A stretch of 64,000 nt of DNA, taken from contig JAFYAQ010000013.1 in the NCBI GenBank assembly GCA_017540645.1, positions 79,334 through 143,333 on the forward strand, in the 5' to 3' direction. This document shows positions 15,494-24,001 of this stretch, one piece after another. The notes under the pieces are model-generated. The model was not told the DNA's origin. It saw nothing but the letters and a program-made list of their open reading frames with translations, and made no database searches. Within the stretch, counting starts at the first letter, position 1. The number at the start of each line of letters is the position of its first letter. Both the position numbers and the translations under genes were made by a program. This DNA comes from Oscillospiraceae bacterium. GTDB lineage: Bacteria > Bacillota > Clostridia > Oscillospirales > Oscillospiraceae.

Positions 15494-16993
15494 TCAGTAC
15501 ACCACCACGGGAACTCCCTTGGAGATGTTCTCGTAAATGGTGGCCACGGCGTCCAGAGGCGTGTTGACGCAGCCGTGGGAGCCGTCCGTGATATAGATAT
15601 CTCCGCCGTACTCATCCCGCCAGGAGGAGTCGTGGAAGCCGATGCCTCCGTCAAAGGGCATCCAGTAGTCCACATGGTCGTTCCAGGTGGGACCGGTCAG
15701 CGTGGTATCGGTGACCATGCCGTAGATCTTGAAGCAGCCCCGGCGGGTCAGGTCCCCGGTGGCCAGGTTGCCGGTGACCACCGGCGTCTCCACCAGCAGC
15801 TCTCCGTCCACATAGTACCAGAGGTACTGGTTGTCGATGCTGACCTCCACAAAGGTGTTGCCGATGTTGTAATAATCCTGCCAGTACCAGGTGTAGTCAT
15901 AGTGGGGGACGACGGTGGAATCCGTCCCGGAGGCCAGGGCATCGGCCACATCGGCGGCCAGCCGATCCCGGTCCAGACGCCAGCCCTTGTCACCGACCCG
16001 GTAGTAGATCAGCTCTCTGGTGGGGACTACGTTCCGGAATTTGGCGTAAACGCCGTCCAGTCCCAGGTCGTCCGCCAGCTTGTCGGTCAGCTCGCGCACC
16101 CGCTCCGGATCGGGGACGCACTCCGCGTCCTCGTCGTCCAGGCGGATATCGGTGATGGAGTAGATGTCCTCCGGCGTCAGGGTGTAGGTGTTGCCGTCCT
16201 GGAAGTCCAGCGTCACCGAAGCGGAGAGATAGTTGTCCAGCTGCCGGCCGCGGGCCAGCAGCTCCTCGTCGTCGGACAGGACCTCCGGCAGGACGCGTGC
16301 GCCGGAGACCTCCACCAGGATATCCCTGGCCGTCAGGTCGGACTCCCCGGCCACCGCCGCGGCCAGGACCTCCGCACAAAGGTCTATATTGACGATGTTG
16401 CCCCGCACTTCCGGCACCAGGGTATAGCCGCCCTCGCCCAGATCGATGTAGGCGTCCTCCGGCTGGATCCTGCCGGTCTCCCCGTACATGGTGTCCTCCA
16501 GCAGGGCGGACAGGGCGGCCTTGTCCGGATAGCCCAGCAGATCACCGGTATGGAGCCAGGTGGCGCCCTCCATCCAGGAAAAGAAGAAGCCGTCCGCGTG
16601 CTGCTGGGAAAAGGCGTCCCCCACCATGGCGAAGATCACGTTCTCCCCGATCAGGGAGGAGAGGGGAAGGGTGGCCAGATCCTCCTCTCCGTCGCTCAGA
16701 CGGATGTTCACCGCGTCCCCGGCGCTCTCCAGGACCGCCGTGGCCTCCGGCACGGTCATGTTGGAGACCTCGATCTTGTCGATATAGGTCTTGGGGAAGA
16801 AATGATCCTGATAACGGACGGAGAGGATGCCCACCCCCAGCCCGGCCAGGATCACCAGCACCAGGATCACCCACAGCGTCCAGAGAAGGACCGCTTTTTT
16901 CTTTCGTTTCACCTTCCGGGGGCCGCTGCTGCGGGAGGACGGGAGGTCTGTTTCCGCCGTCTTTTCCTTGACGGCGGCGGTATCGTCATACAT
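15494..16993 (-). CDS. L,D-transpeptidase (YkuD domain) with peptidoglycan-binding-type N-terminal region
   Basis: From ATG 16993 the protein is 499 residues. A basic cytoplasmic tail and one membrane helix (about 35-58) are followed by extracellular repeats of the PG_binding_4 kind, then a C-terminal YkuD domain. The catalytic motif is SHGCVN at 472-477 with nucleophile Cys475, and IGFHDSS supplies the upstream His. Such enzymes make 3-3 peptidoglycan cross-links or anchor proteins. An in-frame TTG at 17014 is possible, but an AGGAAGG before 16993 favours the ATG. It is divergent from hpf. Confidence 0.9.
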   Translation of the reverse strand: MYDDTAAVKEKTAETDLPSSRSSGPRKVKRKKKAVLLWTLWVILVLVILAGLGVGILSVRYQDHFFPKTYIDKIEVSNMTVPEATAVLESAGDAVNIRLSDGEEDLATLPLSSLIGENVIFAMVGDAFSQQHADGFFFSWMEGATWLHTGDLLGYPDKAALSALLEDTMYGETGRIQPEDAYIDLGEGGYTLVPEVRGNIVNIDLCAEVLAAAVAGESDLTARDILVEVSGARVLPEVLSDDEELLARGRQLDNYLSASVTLDFQDGNTYTLTPEDIYSITDIRLDDEDAECVPDPERVRELTDKLADDLGLDGVYAKFRNVVPTRELIYYRVGDKGWRLDRDRLAADVADALASGTDSTVVPHYDYTWYWQDYYNIGNTFVEVSIDNQYLWYYVDGELLVETPVVTGNLATGDLTRRGCFKIYGMVTDTTLTGPTWNDHVDYWMPFDGGIGFHDSSWRDEYGGDIYITDGSHGCVNTPLDAVATIYENISKGVPVVVY

Positions 16994-17159
16994 AGAAGGT
17001 TTCCTTCCTGTCAATAATCGGTGAGGAAATTATATCCTTTCTCTGCCCCGTCGTCAACCGCCATTCCCGACGAAAAAAGGAAAAACCGCCTGCGGCTGGG
17101 AGCCGGGGGAAGAAGCTGGATAAAATCCCAAAGAGAATCGGAGAAATGAAAATAAACTA

Positions 17160-17188
17160 TGTACATTTTGCCGAGACTGCGCTATAAT
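17160..17188 (+). promoter_or_regulatory. hpf promoter
   Basis: A consensus TATAAT at 17183-17188 is preceded at 17-base spacing by TGTACA (17160-17165), a partial -35 match, about 30 bases before the hpf start. The rest of 16994-17159 shows no gene. Confidence 0.55.
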
Positions 17189-17219
17189 ATACTCACCCCA
17201 ACGAAAGGAGTTGTGTTAT

Positions 17220-17759
17220 ATGAAGTTCACCATCACCTCCAAACAGATGGAGATCGCCGACGACCTTCGGAAGTATACCGAGAAAAAGGTCGGAAAGATC
17301 GACCGGCTGTTCCGCAGCGAGAGCGAGGCCTTCGTCACCTTCAGCCGGGAGCGGGGCCGCTTCACCGCAGAGGTCACGCTGAAAAACAACGGCATGTTCT
17401 ACCGGGTCAGCGATACCACCAGCGATGTTTTTGCCTCGGTGGACTCCGCCTGCGCCTCCATTGAGCGGCAGATCCGCCGGAACAAGACCCGCCTGGAGAA
17501 AAAGCTCAAGAGCGGTCCCATCGACTGGAGCAGCATGTCCGAGATCCAGGACGAGCCGGAGGACGAGGGCGAGTTCCAGATCATCCGCACCAAACGCTTC
17601 TCCATCAAGCCCATGACCCCGCAGGAGGCCATTCTGCAGATGAACCTGCTGGAGCATGAGTTCTATGCCTTCCTGAACTCGGAGGATGCGGAGGCCTTTT
17701 CCGTAGTCTATCGCCGGAAGAACGGCGGCTACGGCCTCATTTCTGGCGACCAGAATTAA
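17220..17759 (+). CDS. hpf: Ribosome hibernation-promoting factor, long form
   Basis: This 179-residue protein has the N-terminal S30AE domain (about 1-95) that sits in the ribosomal decoding region. A charged linker leads to the C-terminal dimerisation domain (RTKRFSIKPMTPQEAILQMN onwards) that joins two 70S ribosomes into 100S particles. The long form is usual in Firmicutes. The start is the ATG at 17220 behind AAAGGAG. A terminator follows. Confidence 0.95.
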   Translation: MKFTITSKQMEIADDLRKYTEKKVGKIDRLFRSESEAFVTFSRERGRFTAEVTLKNNGMFYRVSDTTSDVFASVDSACASIERQIRRNKTRLEKKLKSGPIDWSSMSEIQDEPEDEGEFQIIRTKRFSIKPMTPQEAILQMNLLEHEFYAFLNSEDAEAFSVVYRRKNGGYGLISGDQN

Positions 17760-17770
17760 AAGAATGATTC

Positions 17771-17792
17771 ACGGGCGGCTGCGGCCGCCCGT
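17771..17792 (+). terminator. hpf terminator
   Basis: ACGGGCGGC and the complementary GCCGCCCGT arms with a short loop are followed by six T residues. Confidence 0.8.
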
Positions 17793-17818
17793 TTTTTCTG
17801 TTTCGGAAATCTTCCTCT

Positions 17819-17846
17819 TTGCAAGCTTGACGGACTGTGATACAAT
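17819..17846 (+). promoter_or_regulatory. Promoter before holB
   Basis: TTGCAA (17819-17824), a 16-base spacer and TACAAT (17841-17846) lie 10 bases before the holB ATG. This gives a very short leader. Confidence 0.5.
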
Positions 17847-17855
17847 AACTCCATT

Positions 17856-18614
17856 ATGGGAAGAATGCTTCATGCGGTACTCCTCTCCGGCAGCGGGGAG
17901 GCCGTGAAAGAGCGGAGCCGTGTGCTGGCGGCGGCGGCCCTCTGTGAGGGCGGCGGTCCCAAGCCCTGCGGTCAATGCCGCCACTGCCGGAAGGTTTTCC
18001 GGGATATCCACCCGGACGTGACAAGAATAGAACGGGGTCTGGACAAAAAGGGCCGGACCCGGCGGGAGATCACCGTGGATCAGATCCGGGACCTGGAGAG
18101 GGACGCCGCCGTGCTGCCCAACGAGGCCGCAGGGAAGGTATACATCTTTCCGGAGGCGGAGGCCATGAATGTCCCCGCCCAGAACGCTTTTTTAAAGCTG
18201 CTGGAGGAGCCTCCGGCCTGGGTGACCTTCCTGCTGTGCACGGCCAATCCCGAGCGGCTGCTCCCCACGGTACGCTCCCGCTGCGGCGAGGATCGGCTGG
18301 CCCCGAGCCGCGAGCCCCTGGATGAGCTGGCGGCGGAGCGGGCCAGAGGCTATCTGGCGGCCCGGCGGGATCCGGTGGAACTGCTGCGCTGCTGTCTTGC
18401 TCTGGAAAAGCTGGACGACGCCCAACCGCTGCTGGCCATGGTCCGCGCCGCCCGGGAGCTGGCAGCGGAAGAGGCTATGCCGGCGGCGGAGCTGCTGGCG
18501 CTGGAGGGGTTTCTGGGCCGGGCGGAGCAGTATCTGATGGCCAACGTGGGCGTGAAGCATGTGACAGGGTTTTTATCCACATACAGTCCGGAAGATCCGG
18601 AATACAGGAAATGA
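17856..18614 (+). CDS. holB: DNA polymerase III delta' subunit-like clamp-loader protein
   Basis: This 252-residue protein shows the delta' pattern: a zinc-ribbon cysteine set (CGQCRHCRKVF), VDQIRDLERDAAVLPNEAAGKVYIFPEAE, NAFLKLLEEPP and an SRC sensor-like motif. It is shorter than typical HolB (about 320 residues), with a reduced N-terminal nucleotide-binding region and a short C-terminal collar domain. Delta' is the stator of the clamp loader that opens the beta clamp. The next gene is ricT, a holB-yaaT order that is conserved in Firmicutes. Confidence 0.85.
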   Translation: MGRMLHAVLLSGSGEAVKERSRVLAAAALCEGGGPKPCGQCRHCRKVFRDIHPDVTRIERGLDKKGRTRREITVDQIRDLERDAAVLPNEAAGKVYIFPEAEAMNVPAQNAFLKLLEEPPAWVTFLLCTANPERLLPTVRSRCGEDRLAPSREPLDELAAERARGYLAARRDPVELLRCCLALEKLDDAQPLLAMVRAARELAAEEAMPAAELLALEGFLGRAEQYLMANVGVKHVTGFLSTYSPEDPEYRK

Positions 18615-18624
18615 GGTCCTTATT

Positions 18625-19866
18625 TTGACAGAGATCATTCGTATAAAATTTCGCGGCCGGGGGAAGGGCTATTCCTTTGCGGCCAACGGCATTACCGCCA
18701 AGCCCGGCGACAAGCTGGTGGTGGAGACTGCCAAGGGCATGGAGCTGGGCATCGTGGTGGAGGGCAACCGGATGGTGGAGGACGACACGGTGGTGCAGCC
18801 TCTCCGCCCGGTCATCCGCGCCGCCACGGAGGGGGACCTGCGGGTGGAGAGCATCAACGCCCAGCGGGAGAAGGAAGCCTACCAGATCTGCCTGCAGAAG
18901 ATCGCCGAACACGGCCTGGAGATGAAGCTGGTGGACGTGGAATGCTCCTTTGAGGGCAACAAGATCCTGTTCTTCTTCACCGCCGACGGCCGGGTGGACT
19001 TCCGGGAACTGGTGAAGGACCTGGCCGGGGTGTTCCGCACCCGGATCGAGCTGCGGCAGATCGGCGTCCGGGACGAGGCAAAAATGATGGGCGGCATCGG
19101 CATCTGCGGCCGGCCCTACTGCTGCCATGAGTTCATGGACGAGTTCCAGCCGGTCAGCACCAAGATGGCCAAGACCCAGTCCATGTCCCTGAACCCGGTG
19201 AAGATCTCCGGGTCCTGCGGGCGTCTGATGTGCTGCCTGCGCTATGAGCAGGAGGCCTACGAGGATCTGGTGAAGCACGTGCCCAAGAACGGCTGCTTTG
19301 TCCAGACCGAGGACGGTTACGGCACCGTGACCATGGGCAATCTCCTGCGCCAGAGCGTGAAGGTCCGCATGGACGGGGACGGGGAGGCGGTGTTCCACAC
19401 CTATCCGGTGGACGAGATCGCTGTGATCCCCGGCGGGCGGCCTCCGGAGGGAGAGCCTCTCCCGGACATCCTCCAGCCCAAGCCCCCCAAAAAGGAGGAG
19501 CCGGAGGAGGACCCCTGGGCCATGCCGCAAATGCTGCCGGACGAGTACTTTGCCCGGAAAGAAGAGGAAAAGCCGGCCCCGGAGGAGCCGCACCGGCGCC
19601 GGAACCGGAACCGGGGAAAGGGCGGCGCGGCCCGACAGGAAAAGCCGGAGCGCCCCGCGGCGCCCGAAAGAGCCGAAAAAGGGGAGAAAGCCGAAAAAGC
19701 GGAGCGGAGCGAAAAGCGCCGGGAGGGCAAGCGCCCCAACCCGGGACGCCCGATCCAGGCGGGCCCCGCCGCCCCCGGCGGCGGGCACCCCACGGGCAAG
19801 CGCCCAGCCAGACCCCGCCGTCACGGCGGCAAGCCCCGGCCCAAGGGCGAGGGACCCAAGGAATAA
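18625..19866 (+). CDS. ricT: RicT/YaaT PSP1-domain protein with a long basic tail
   Basis: This 413-residue protein starts with TTG (18625). Residues 1 to about 270 are the PSP1/RicT core, with the two cysteine motifs GICGRPYCC and GSCGRLMCC that bind Fe-S clusters in the RicA-RicF-RicT complex. That complex modulates RNase Y processing in Bacillus. From about 275 onward comes a disordered tail of some 140 residues: acidic/proline-rich first, then very rich in Arg, Lys, Pro and Gly. Bacillus RicT lacks this tail. The tail looks like an RNA-binding disordered region (inference). The gene follows holB by 10 bases. Confidence 0.9.
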   Translation: MTEIIRIKFRGRGKGYSFAANGITAKPGDKLVVETAKGMELGIVVEGNRMVEDDTVVQPLRPVIRAATEGDLRVESINAQREKEAYQICLQKIAEHGLEMKLVDVECSFEGNKILFFFTADGRVDFRELVKDLAGVFRTRIELRQIGVRDEAKMMGGIGICGRPYCCHEFMDEFQPVSTKMAKTQSMSLNPVKISGSCGRLMCCLRYEQEAYEDLVKHVPKNGCFVQTEDGYGTVTMGNLLRQSVKVRMDGDGEAVFHTYPVDEIAVIPGGRPPEGEPLPDILQPKPPKKEEPEEDPWAMPQMLPDEYFARKEEEKPAPEEPHRRRNRNRGKGGAARQEKPERPAAPERAEKGEKAEKAERSEKRREGKRPNPGRPIQAGPAAPGGGHPTGKRPARPRRHGGKPRPKGEGPKE

Positions 19867-19875
19867 GAGAAAAAA

Positions 19876-19901
19876 GCCGGACAGCCCAAAGGCTGTCCGG
19901 C
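19876..19901. terminator. Terminator between convergent ricT and esterase genes
   Basis: GCCGGACAGCC and GGCTGTCCGGC are perfect 11-base arms around AAA plus one pairing base, with A/T-rich flanks on both sides. Confidence 0.8.
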
Positions 19902-19918
19902 CATTTCTTTTGCCGGGG

Positions 19919-21388
19919 TCATTTTCCCAACAGGAACTCCCGCCGCAGGGTGACCCGGGGGTTCTCCGGCAGAGTGACCATGCCGATCCTCTCCCCCACC
20001 TCCATGGTCCGGGGATCGGCGGCGGTGTAGGGGGTCCATTCCGGCAGATCCCGGCCCCGGGGCACGCCGTCCCGGGCAAAGGAGGCCCAGTAGGTACTGC
20101 AGGCGTACCCGAGCCAATAGTCCTCCCGCTGCCAGGGCCGCCAGGAGCGGCGCAGAGTGTCAAACACATACCAGAGGTCGGCGGCGTGGAAGGCTCCCCT
20201 GTCGTCTCCCGGCAGCTTTCGGTCCAGATGGTAGACATAGGCCGGCAGGTTGCAGCGCTCCAGGATCAGGGCCCAGGCCTCGGCGGCGGCCCGGATGCTC
20301 TCGGCAAAATGGAGCTTTTTGTAGGCGGGATACTCCGCCTCCGGGACCAGGGCCATGAATGCCCGGCCCTTTTCCTCGCCGTACTCCCGGAGCATGGCGG
20401 CGGTAAAGCCGGCGTAATCCTCGTGAGGCGGCAGGCCCTCGTCCGCGGTGCCGCCGATCAGGCAGGGCACCCGGGCAAACTCTCCCCGGCGGGCCAGGGC
20501 ATCCAGCGAGTCGGGCAGCACCCATCCGTCCACCACCGGCGTTCGCTGCACGGCGGGGCTGGGCATGGTGGCGGCCCAGCGCCGCAGAAGCTCCATGGCC
20601 GGCAGGCTCCGGGCCTCGGCGATGGAGTTCACCCCCAGGGCGGAGAGATCGCTGCGCTCCTCGGCCTGGGCAAGGGTGGGGTAGCGCATGTCGTGCATGG
20701 GGGTGGGGCCGCCGCCGCTCTGCAGGATGGCGGCGCGGAACATGCCCCGGGTCAGGGGCGTGCTCAGCAGGTTCTGGATGGACATGGCGCCGGCGCTCTG
20801 GCCGGCGATGGTGATCCGGTCCGGGTCACCGCCGAAGGCGGCAATGTTCCGGCGGACCCACTGGAGGGCGAAGATCTGGTCCAGCAGGCCGTAGTTGCCG
20901 GACACGCCCCGGGGAGACTCGGCGTCCAGCTCCGGGTGGACCATCCAGGCGAACACGTTCAGCCGGTAGTTGATGGTCACCAGAATGACCCCCTGCCGGG
21001 CAAAAGGCTCCCCGTCAAAGTGGGCGGAGTGGCCGTAGCCGGTCATAAAGGCGCCGCCGTGGACCCAGAAGATCACGGGAAGCCGGTCTTCGGGGCTCTT
21101 GGCCGGGGTCCACACGTTCAGATAGAGGCAGTCCTCGCTCATGGGCTCCTCCACCGGGTAAAATTCATGTTCATAGAAGCTGCCCTTGCCCACGCCCAGC
21201 TGGGGACAGCGGGCGGAGGGACGGGCGCAGTCCCGCACGCCCTCCCAGTCGGCGGCGGGCAGAGGGGGACGCCAGCGGTTTTCCCCCACCGGGGGCGCGG
21301 CATAGGGGATGCCGTAGTAGGCGGTGATGGACGGCCAGCCGCAGGCCACGCCCCGCAGCGCTCCGTTTTCCACACGGGTTTCACGCAT
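19919..21388 (-). CDS. Type-B carboxylesterase/lipase family protein
   Basis: From ATG 21388, behind GGAGG, the protein is 489 residues. It is a carboxylesterase family (COesterase) alpha/beta hydrolase: SEDCLYLNVWTP (84-95), oxyanion loop HGG (110-112), and nucleophile Ser198 in GQSAG, followed by MSIQNLLSTP. No signal peptide is visible, so it is cytosolic. Relatives hydrolyse p-nitrobenzyl esters and other small carboxyl esters. It stands alone between terminators, and the natural substrate is unknown. Confidence 0.9.
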   Translation of the reverse strand: MRETRVENGALRGVACGWPSITAYYGIPYAAPPVGENRWRPPLPAADWEGVRDCARPSARCPQLGVGKGSFYEHEFYPVEEPMSEDCLYLNVWTPAKSPEDRLPVIFWVHGGAFMTGYGHSAHFDGEPFARQGVILVTINYRLNVFAWMVHPELDAESPRGVSGNYGLLDQIFALQWVRRNIAAFGGDPDRITIAGQSAGAMSIQNLLSTPLTRGMFRAAILQSGGGPTPMHDMRYPTLAQAEERSDLSALGVNSIAEARSLPAMELLRRWAATMPSPAVQRTPVVDGWVLPDSLDALARRGEFARVPCLIGGTADEGLPPHEDYAGFTAAMLREYGEEKGRAFMALVPEAEYPAYKKLHFAESIRAAAEAWALILERCNLPAYVYHLDRKLPGDDRGAFHAADLWYVFDTLRRSWRPWQREDYWLGYACSTYWASFARDGVPRGRDLPEWTPYTAADPRTMEVGERIGMVTLPENPRVTLRREFLLGK

Positions 21389-21461
21389 GATGCTATCCTC
21401 CGTCTTTTTTGATATGTCCATTATACCGATGGCTTCCGCCGGATTCAATTTTTTTTACGGG

Positions 21462-21492
21462 AAAAGGACCGTCCCGAGGGGCGGTCCTTTTT
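21462..21492 (-). terminator. Orphan terminator next to a gene fragment
   Basis: AAAAGGACCG and CGGTCCTTTTT arms form a strong hairpin, with T runs in both directions. No intact gene ends here; see the fragment at 21514. Confidence 0.6.
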
Positions 21493-21513
21493 GCTGAAAG
21501 GAAAGGTGCTGTT

Positions 21514-21606
21514 TTACTTGCTGGCGGCCACGGCAGCCTGGGCGGCGGCAGGATAAGCGGCGCGGGTGTCCTCCGCCGTATCGACGGAAAGACGATTCGA
21601 TAAACC
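21514..21606 (-). pseudogene. Possible C-terminal gene remnant
   Basis: On the minus strand a short frame reads SVDTAEDTRAAYPAAAQAAV then AASK and a TAA (21514-21516). It has the alanine-rich look of a protein C-terminus and is followed by a terminator 22 bases on. No start or ribosome site is visible. It may be the tail of a deleted gene. The rest of 21389-21670 shows nothing else. Confidence 0.25.
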
Positions 21607-21670
21607 GGCCCCGGGCCGGATCGCTTTTCCGCCGGAGGGGAAACGGCGGCGGACGGAAGAGGAAGTAAAA

Positions 21671-21705
21671 AAACTCCCCCTCCGCGAAAGCGGAGCGGGA
21701 GTTTT
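21671..21705 (-). terminator. Terminator after rpsR
   Basis: AAACTCCC and GGGAGTTT arms with an inner TCCGC/GCGGA pairing follow rpsR by 15 bases on the minus strand, with a T run after it. Confidence 0.8.
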
Positions 21706-21719
21706 GTGTTTGTGAAAGA

Positions 21720-21968
21720 TCAGTCGGTCACGTAGGGGATCAGGGCGACCTGGCGGGCGCGCTTGACGGCCTCGGTGAGCAGACGCTGATGATAAGCGCA
21801 GGTCCCGGTGGTCCGGCGGGGCAGGATCTTGCTCCGGTCGGACAGGAACTTGTGCAGCTTCACGGTGTCCTTGTAGTCAATGTAGGTGGCCTTCTCCACG
21901 CAGAACTGGCAGACCTTTCTGCGCTTGCGGTTCTTCATGGGGCCGCCGGCAGCTTTATCGTAAGCCAT
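21720..21968 (-). CDS. rpsR: 30S ribosomal protein S18
   Basis: This 82-residue protein is S18, with CQFC near the N-terminus (a zinc-type pair), [22 protein letters not shown] and [14 protein letters not shown]18 partners S6 on the ribosomal platform. It is the last gene of the conserved rpsF-ssb-rpsR operon, 25 bases behind ssb. Confidence 0.97.
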   Translation of the reverse strand: MAYDKAAGGPMKNRKRRKVCQFCVEKATYIDYKDTVKLHKFLSDRSKILPRRTTGTCAYHQRLLTEAVKRARQVALIPYVTD

Positions 21969-21993
21969 GGATCAATAACTCCTTTCGTGCAAA

Positions 21994-22452
21994 TCAGAAC
22001 GGCAGTTCACCGTCGTCGGTATCCAGCTCCGTGAAGGGGCTGGCCTGGGGCTGGGGCTCCGCCGCGGGGCGCGCGGGCGCACCGGAGCGGTAGCTTCCCT
22101 GGGAGCGGGGGGCGTCGCCGTCATCCCGGCGCTTGCTGTCGCCGAAATAAACGTTGTCCGCCACCACCTCGGCGCTGCGGCGCTTGTTGCCGTCCCGGTC
22201 GGTCCAGTCCCGGATCTGCAGCCGGCCGGAAACCACGGCCATGCTGCCCTTCTGGAAATACTTGGACACGAATTCTCCGGTCTGGCGCCAGGCGACCACA
22301 TCAATGAAGTCGGTCTGCTTTTCCCCGTTCTCCCCGCGGCCGAAATCCCGGTCCACGGCAATGGAGAAGGAGGCCACCGGGGTGTTGGAGCTGGTGTAAC
22401 GCAGCTCCGGGTCCCGGGTCAGCCGACCCATGAGGACGATATGATTGAGCAT
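21994..22452 (-). CDS. ssb: Single-stranded DNA-binding protein
   Basis: This 152-residue protein has an N-terminal OB fold (about 1-105, MLNHIVLMGRLTRDPELRYT), a Ser/Ala/Arg/Gln-rich linker, and the acidic C-terminal tip ending in DDGELPF that docks partner proteins. It lies between rpsF and rpsR as in most Firmicutes, with a GGAGGAAAAG ribosome site. Confidence 0.97.
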   Translation of the reverse strand: MLNHIVLMGRLTRDPELRYTSSNTPVASFSIAVDRDFGRGENGEKQTDFIDVVAWRQTGEFVSKYFQKGSMAVVSGRLQIRDWTDRDGNKRRSAEVVADNVYFGDSKRRDDGDAPRSQGSYRSGAPARPAAEPQPQASPFTELDTDDGELPF

Positions 22453-22467
22453 ATCTTTTCCTCCGGA

Positions 22468-22767
22468 TTACTCAGCGCGCAGGGTAACGAGGGACCGGAT
22501 CACACCGTCGGTGATGCCCAGGATACGGTCCACCTCGGCGGGGAGTTCCGGGCCGGAGGTGAACTTCACCAGGACGTAGTAGCCTTCGGTGAGATAGTTG
22601 ATCTCATAGGCCAGCTTGCGCTTGCCCCACTCGTTCAGCTCGTCGATGGTGCCGTTGTTCTGCTCGATCAGATTCTTGATCTTCTCTACGATGGCTGCGG
22701 TCTCTTCCTCGGTCAGGTTGGGGTTGAGAACGTACAGGACCTCGTACTTTTCACTGATTTTTGCCAT
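22468..22767 (-). CDS. rpsF: 30S ribosomal protein S6
   Basis: This 99-residue protein has the S6 pattern YEVLYVLNPNLTEEE at the N-terminus and GKRKLAYEINYLTEGYYVLVKF in the middle. It is the first gene of rpsF-ssb-rpsR. Only 75 bases separate it from rplL upstream on the same strand. That gap holds a GC-rich hairpin without a T run, so read-through from the rplJ operon is possible. Confidence 0.97.
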   Translation of the reverse strand: MAKISEKYEVLYVLNPNLTEEETAAIVEKIKNLIEQNNGTIDELNEWGKRKLAYEINYLTEGYYVLVKFTSGPELPAEVDRILGITDGVIRSLVTLRAE

Positions 22768-22842
22768 TTGTTGCTTGTCCTCCTTTTGGACTGCGGCCCC
22801 CCGGCACAGCGGGGAGCAAGGCGGTTATCGGGAAGCAGAAAA

Positions 22843-23214
22843 TTACTTCAGCTCGATCTTGGCGCCGACAGCTTCCAGCTTGGCCTTGATCTGCTCGGCC
22901 TCGTCCTTGGAGACGGCTTCCTTCAGCTTGGCAGGCACGCCCTCGACCAGAGCCTTGGCCTCGCCCAGGCCCAGGCCCAGCATGGCGCGGACTTCCTTGA
23001 TGACGGGCAGCTTGCTGGAGCCGAAGTCGGTCAGGATGACGTCGAACTCAGTCTTCTCCTCCACGGGAGCGGCAGCGGCGGCGGCAGCGGGAGCGGCAGC
23101 AGCGGCGGCGGACACGCCGAAGGTCTCCTCCAGAGCATGCACCAGCTCGGACAGCTCCAGGACGGACAGATTCTTTACTTCCTCGATGAGGGCGGTGATT
23201 TTTTCGCTAGCCAT
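22843..23214 (-). CDS. rplL: 50S ribosomal protein L7/L12
   Basis: This 123-residue protein has the N-terminal dimerisation domain ([20 protein letters not shown]), an Ala-rich hinge coded by GCG/GCA repeats, and the C-terminal factor-binding domain ([20 protein letters not shown]). It forms the ribosomal stalk with L10 and recruits elongation factors. It lies 39 bases downstream of rplJ. Confidence 0.98.
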   Translation of the reverse strand: MASEKITALIEEVKNLSVLELSELVHALEETFGVSAAAAAAPAAAAAAAPVEEKTEFDVILTDFGSSKLPVIKEVRAMLGLGLGEAKALVEGVPAKLKEAVSKDEAEQIKAKLEAVGAKIELK

Positions 23215-23253
23215 TGATTTTTCCTCCTATAAATGTAGAAATGGGGTTGCCGC

Positions 23254-23781
23254 TTATTCGGCGGCTTCGGCGGTCTCCGGAGAGCCGCCCTTCTGCTCCA
23301 GGATCTGGCCCAGAACAACGGCCAGACTGGTGATGGGCGCGAGCATGGTGCCCAGGACCTTGGAGTACAGGGCGTCCTTGCCGGGGAGCTGGGCGATCTC
23401 GTTCAGGTCGGACAGGGGGAGCACTTTGCCCTCCATGAAGCCGCCCTTGACCTCGAATTTGCCGTTGAGCTTCTTGGCATACTCGCTGAGGATGCGGATG
23501 GGGGCGATGGGATCGCCCGCGGTGGTGGCCAGGGCGGTGGAGCCGTTGAGCAGAGAGTTGAACTCGTTGTAATTGCACTTGTCCACGGCAAGGCGGAGCA
23601 GCGTGTTCTTCACAACGGTGTACTCAATGCCCTCGGCGCGCAGCTCGCGGCGCAGGGCGGTATCCTCGGCCACGTTGATGCCGGCGTAGTTCACAAGAAC
23701 GCCGGACGTGGCATTGGAGACCCGGCTGACGAGACCGTCCACGATGGCCTGTTTCTCGCTGAGTACCTTTGCGTTAGGCAA
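23254..23781 (-). CDS. rplJ: 50S ribosomal protein L10
   Basis: This 175-residue protein starts at TTG 23781, behind GGAGGTGAAATCA; this gives the usual PNAKVLSEKQAIV N-terminus. It has the L10 rRNA-binding domain and a C-terminal helix for L7/L12 dimers (TSLAVVLGQILEQK). The frame stays open upstream, but only through the leader RNA. It is controlled by the L10 leader directly upstream. Confidence 0.96.
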   Translation of the reverse strand: MPNAKVLSEKQAIVDGLVSRVSNATSGVLVNYAGINVAEDTALRRELRAEGIEYTVVKNTLLRLAVDKCNYNEFNSLLNGSTALATTAGDPIAPIRILSEYAKKLNGKFEVKGGFMEGKVLPLSDLNEIAQLPGKDALYSKVLGTMLAPITSLAVVLGQILEQKGGSPETAEAAE

Positions 23782-23799
23782 TGATTTCACCTCCGGGGT

Positions 23800-23920
23800 A
23801 AGTATTCGCGCCCAAAAGAAAACTCCCTCTGTCCGCAAAGACAGAAGGAGACACAATCGTAAGAATCGTGCTTTCCTCGGCAGGAATTATGGCTTTCGCC
23901 GCCTGCTGTCTTTGGAGCGC
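23800..23920 (-). promoter_or_regulatory. Ribosomal protein L10 leader with attenuator
   Basis: On the minus strand the leader has the conserved AAAGACAGCAGGCGGCGAAAG (rc of 23893-23913), the TTCCTGCCGAGG block and the ACGATTCTTACGATTGTGTC block. A terminator hairpin (CTCC-TTCTGTC with GACAGA-GGGAG, 23823-23850) and a T run follow. This is the known Firmicutes L10 leader through which the L10-L12 complex represses rplJ-rplL. Confidence 0.85.
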
Positions 23921-23926
23921 TCGAAC

Positions 23927-23954
23927 ATATTATCATAAAACGGGAAAATGTCAA
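23927..23954 (-). promoter_or_regulatory. rplJ promoter
   Basis: TTGACA (23954-23949), a 16-base spacer and TAATAT (23932-23927) on the minus strand lie directly before the L10 leader. Confidence 0.65.
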
Positions 23955-24001
23955 GGCTTTTTTGCGGCGAAAGCCTGTTTTTTTCGGGATCGGCGCGAAA
24001 A

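Noticed and set aside
22768..22842. Terminator between rplL and rpsF
   Set aside because: The GC-rich hairpin has no T run on the transcribed side, so it is not a convincing intrinsic terminator.
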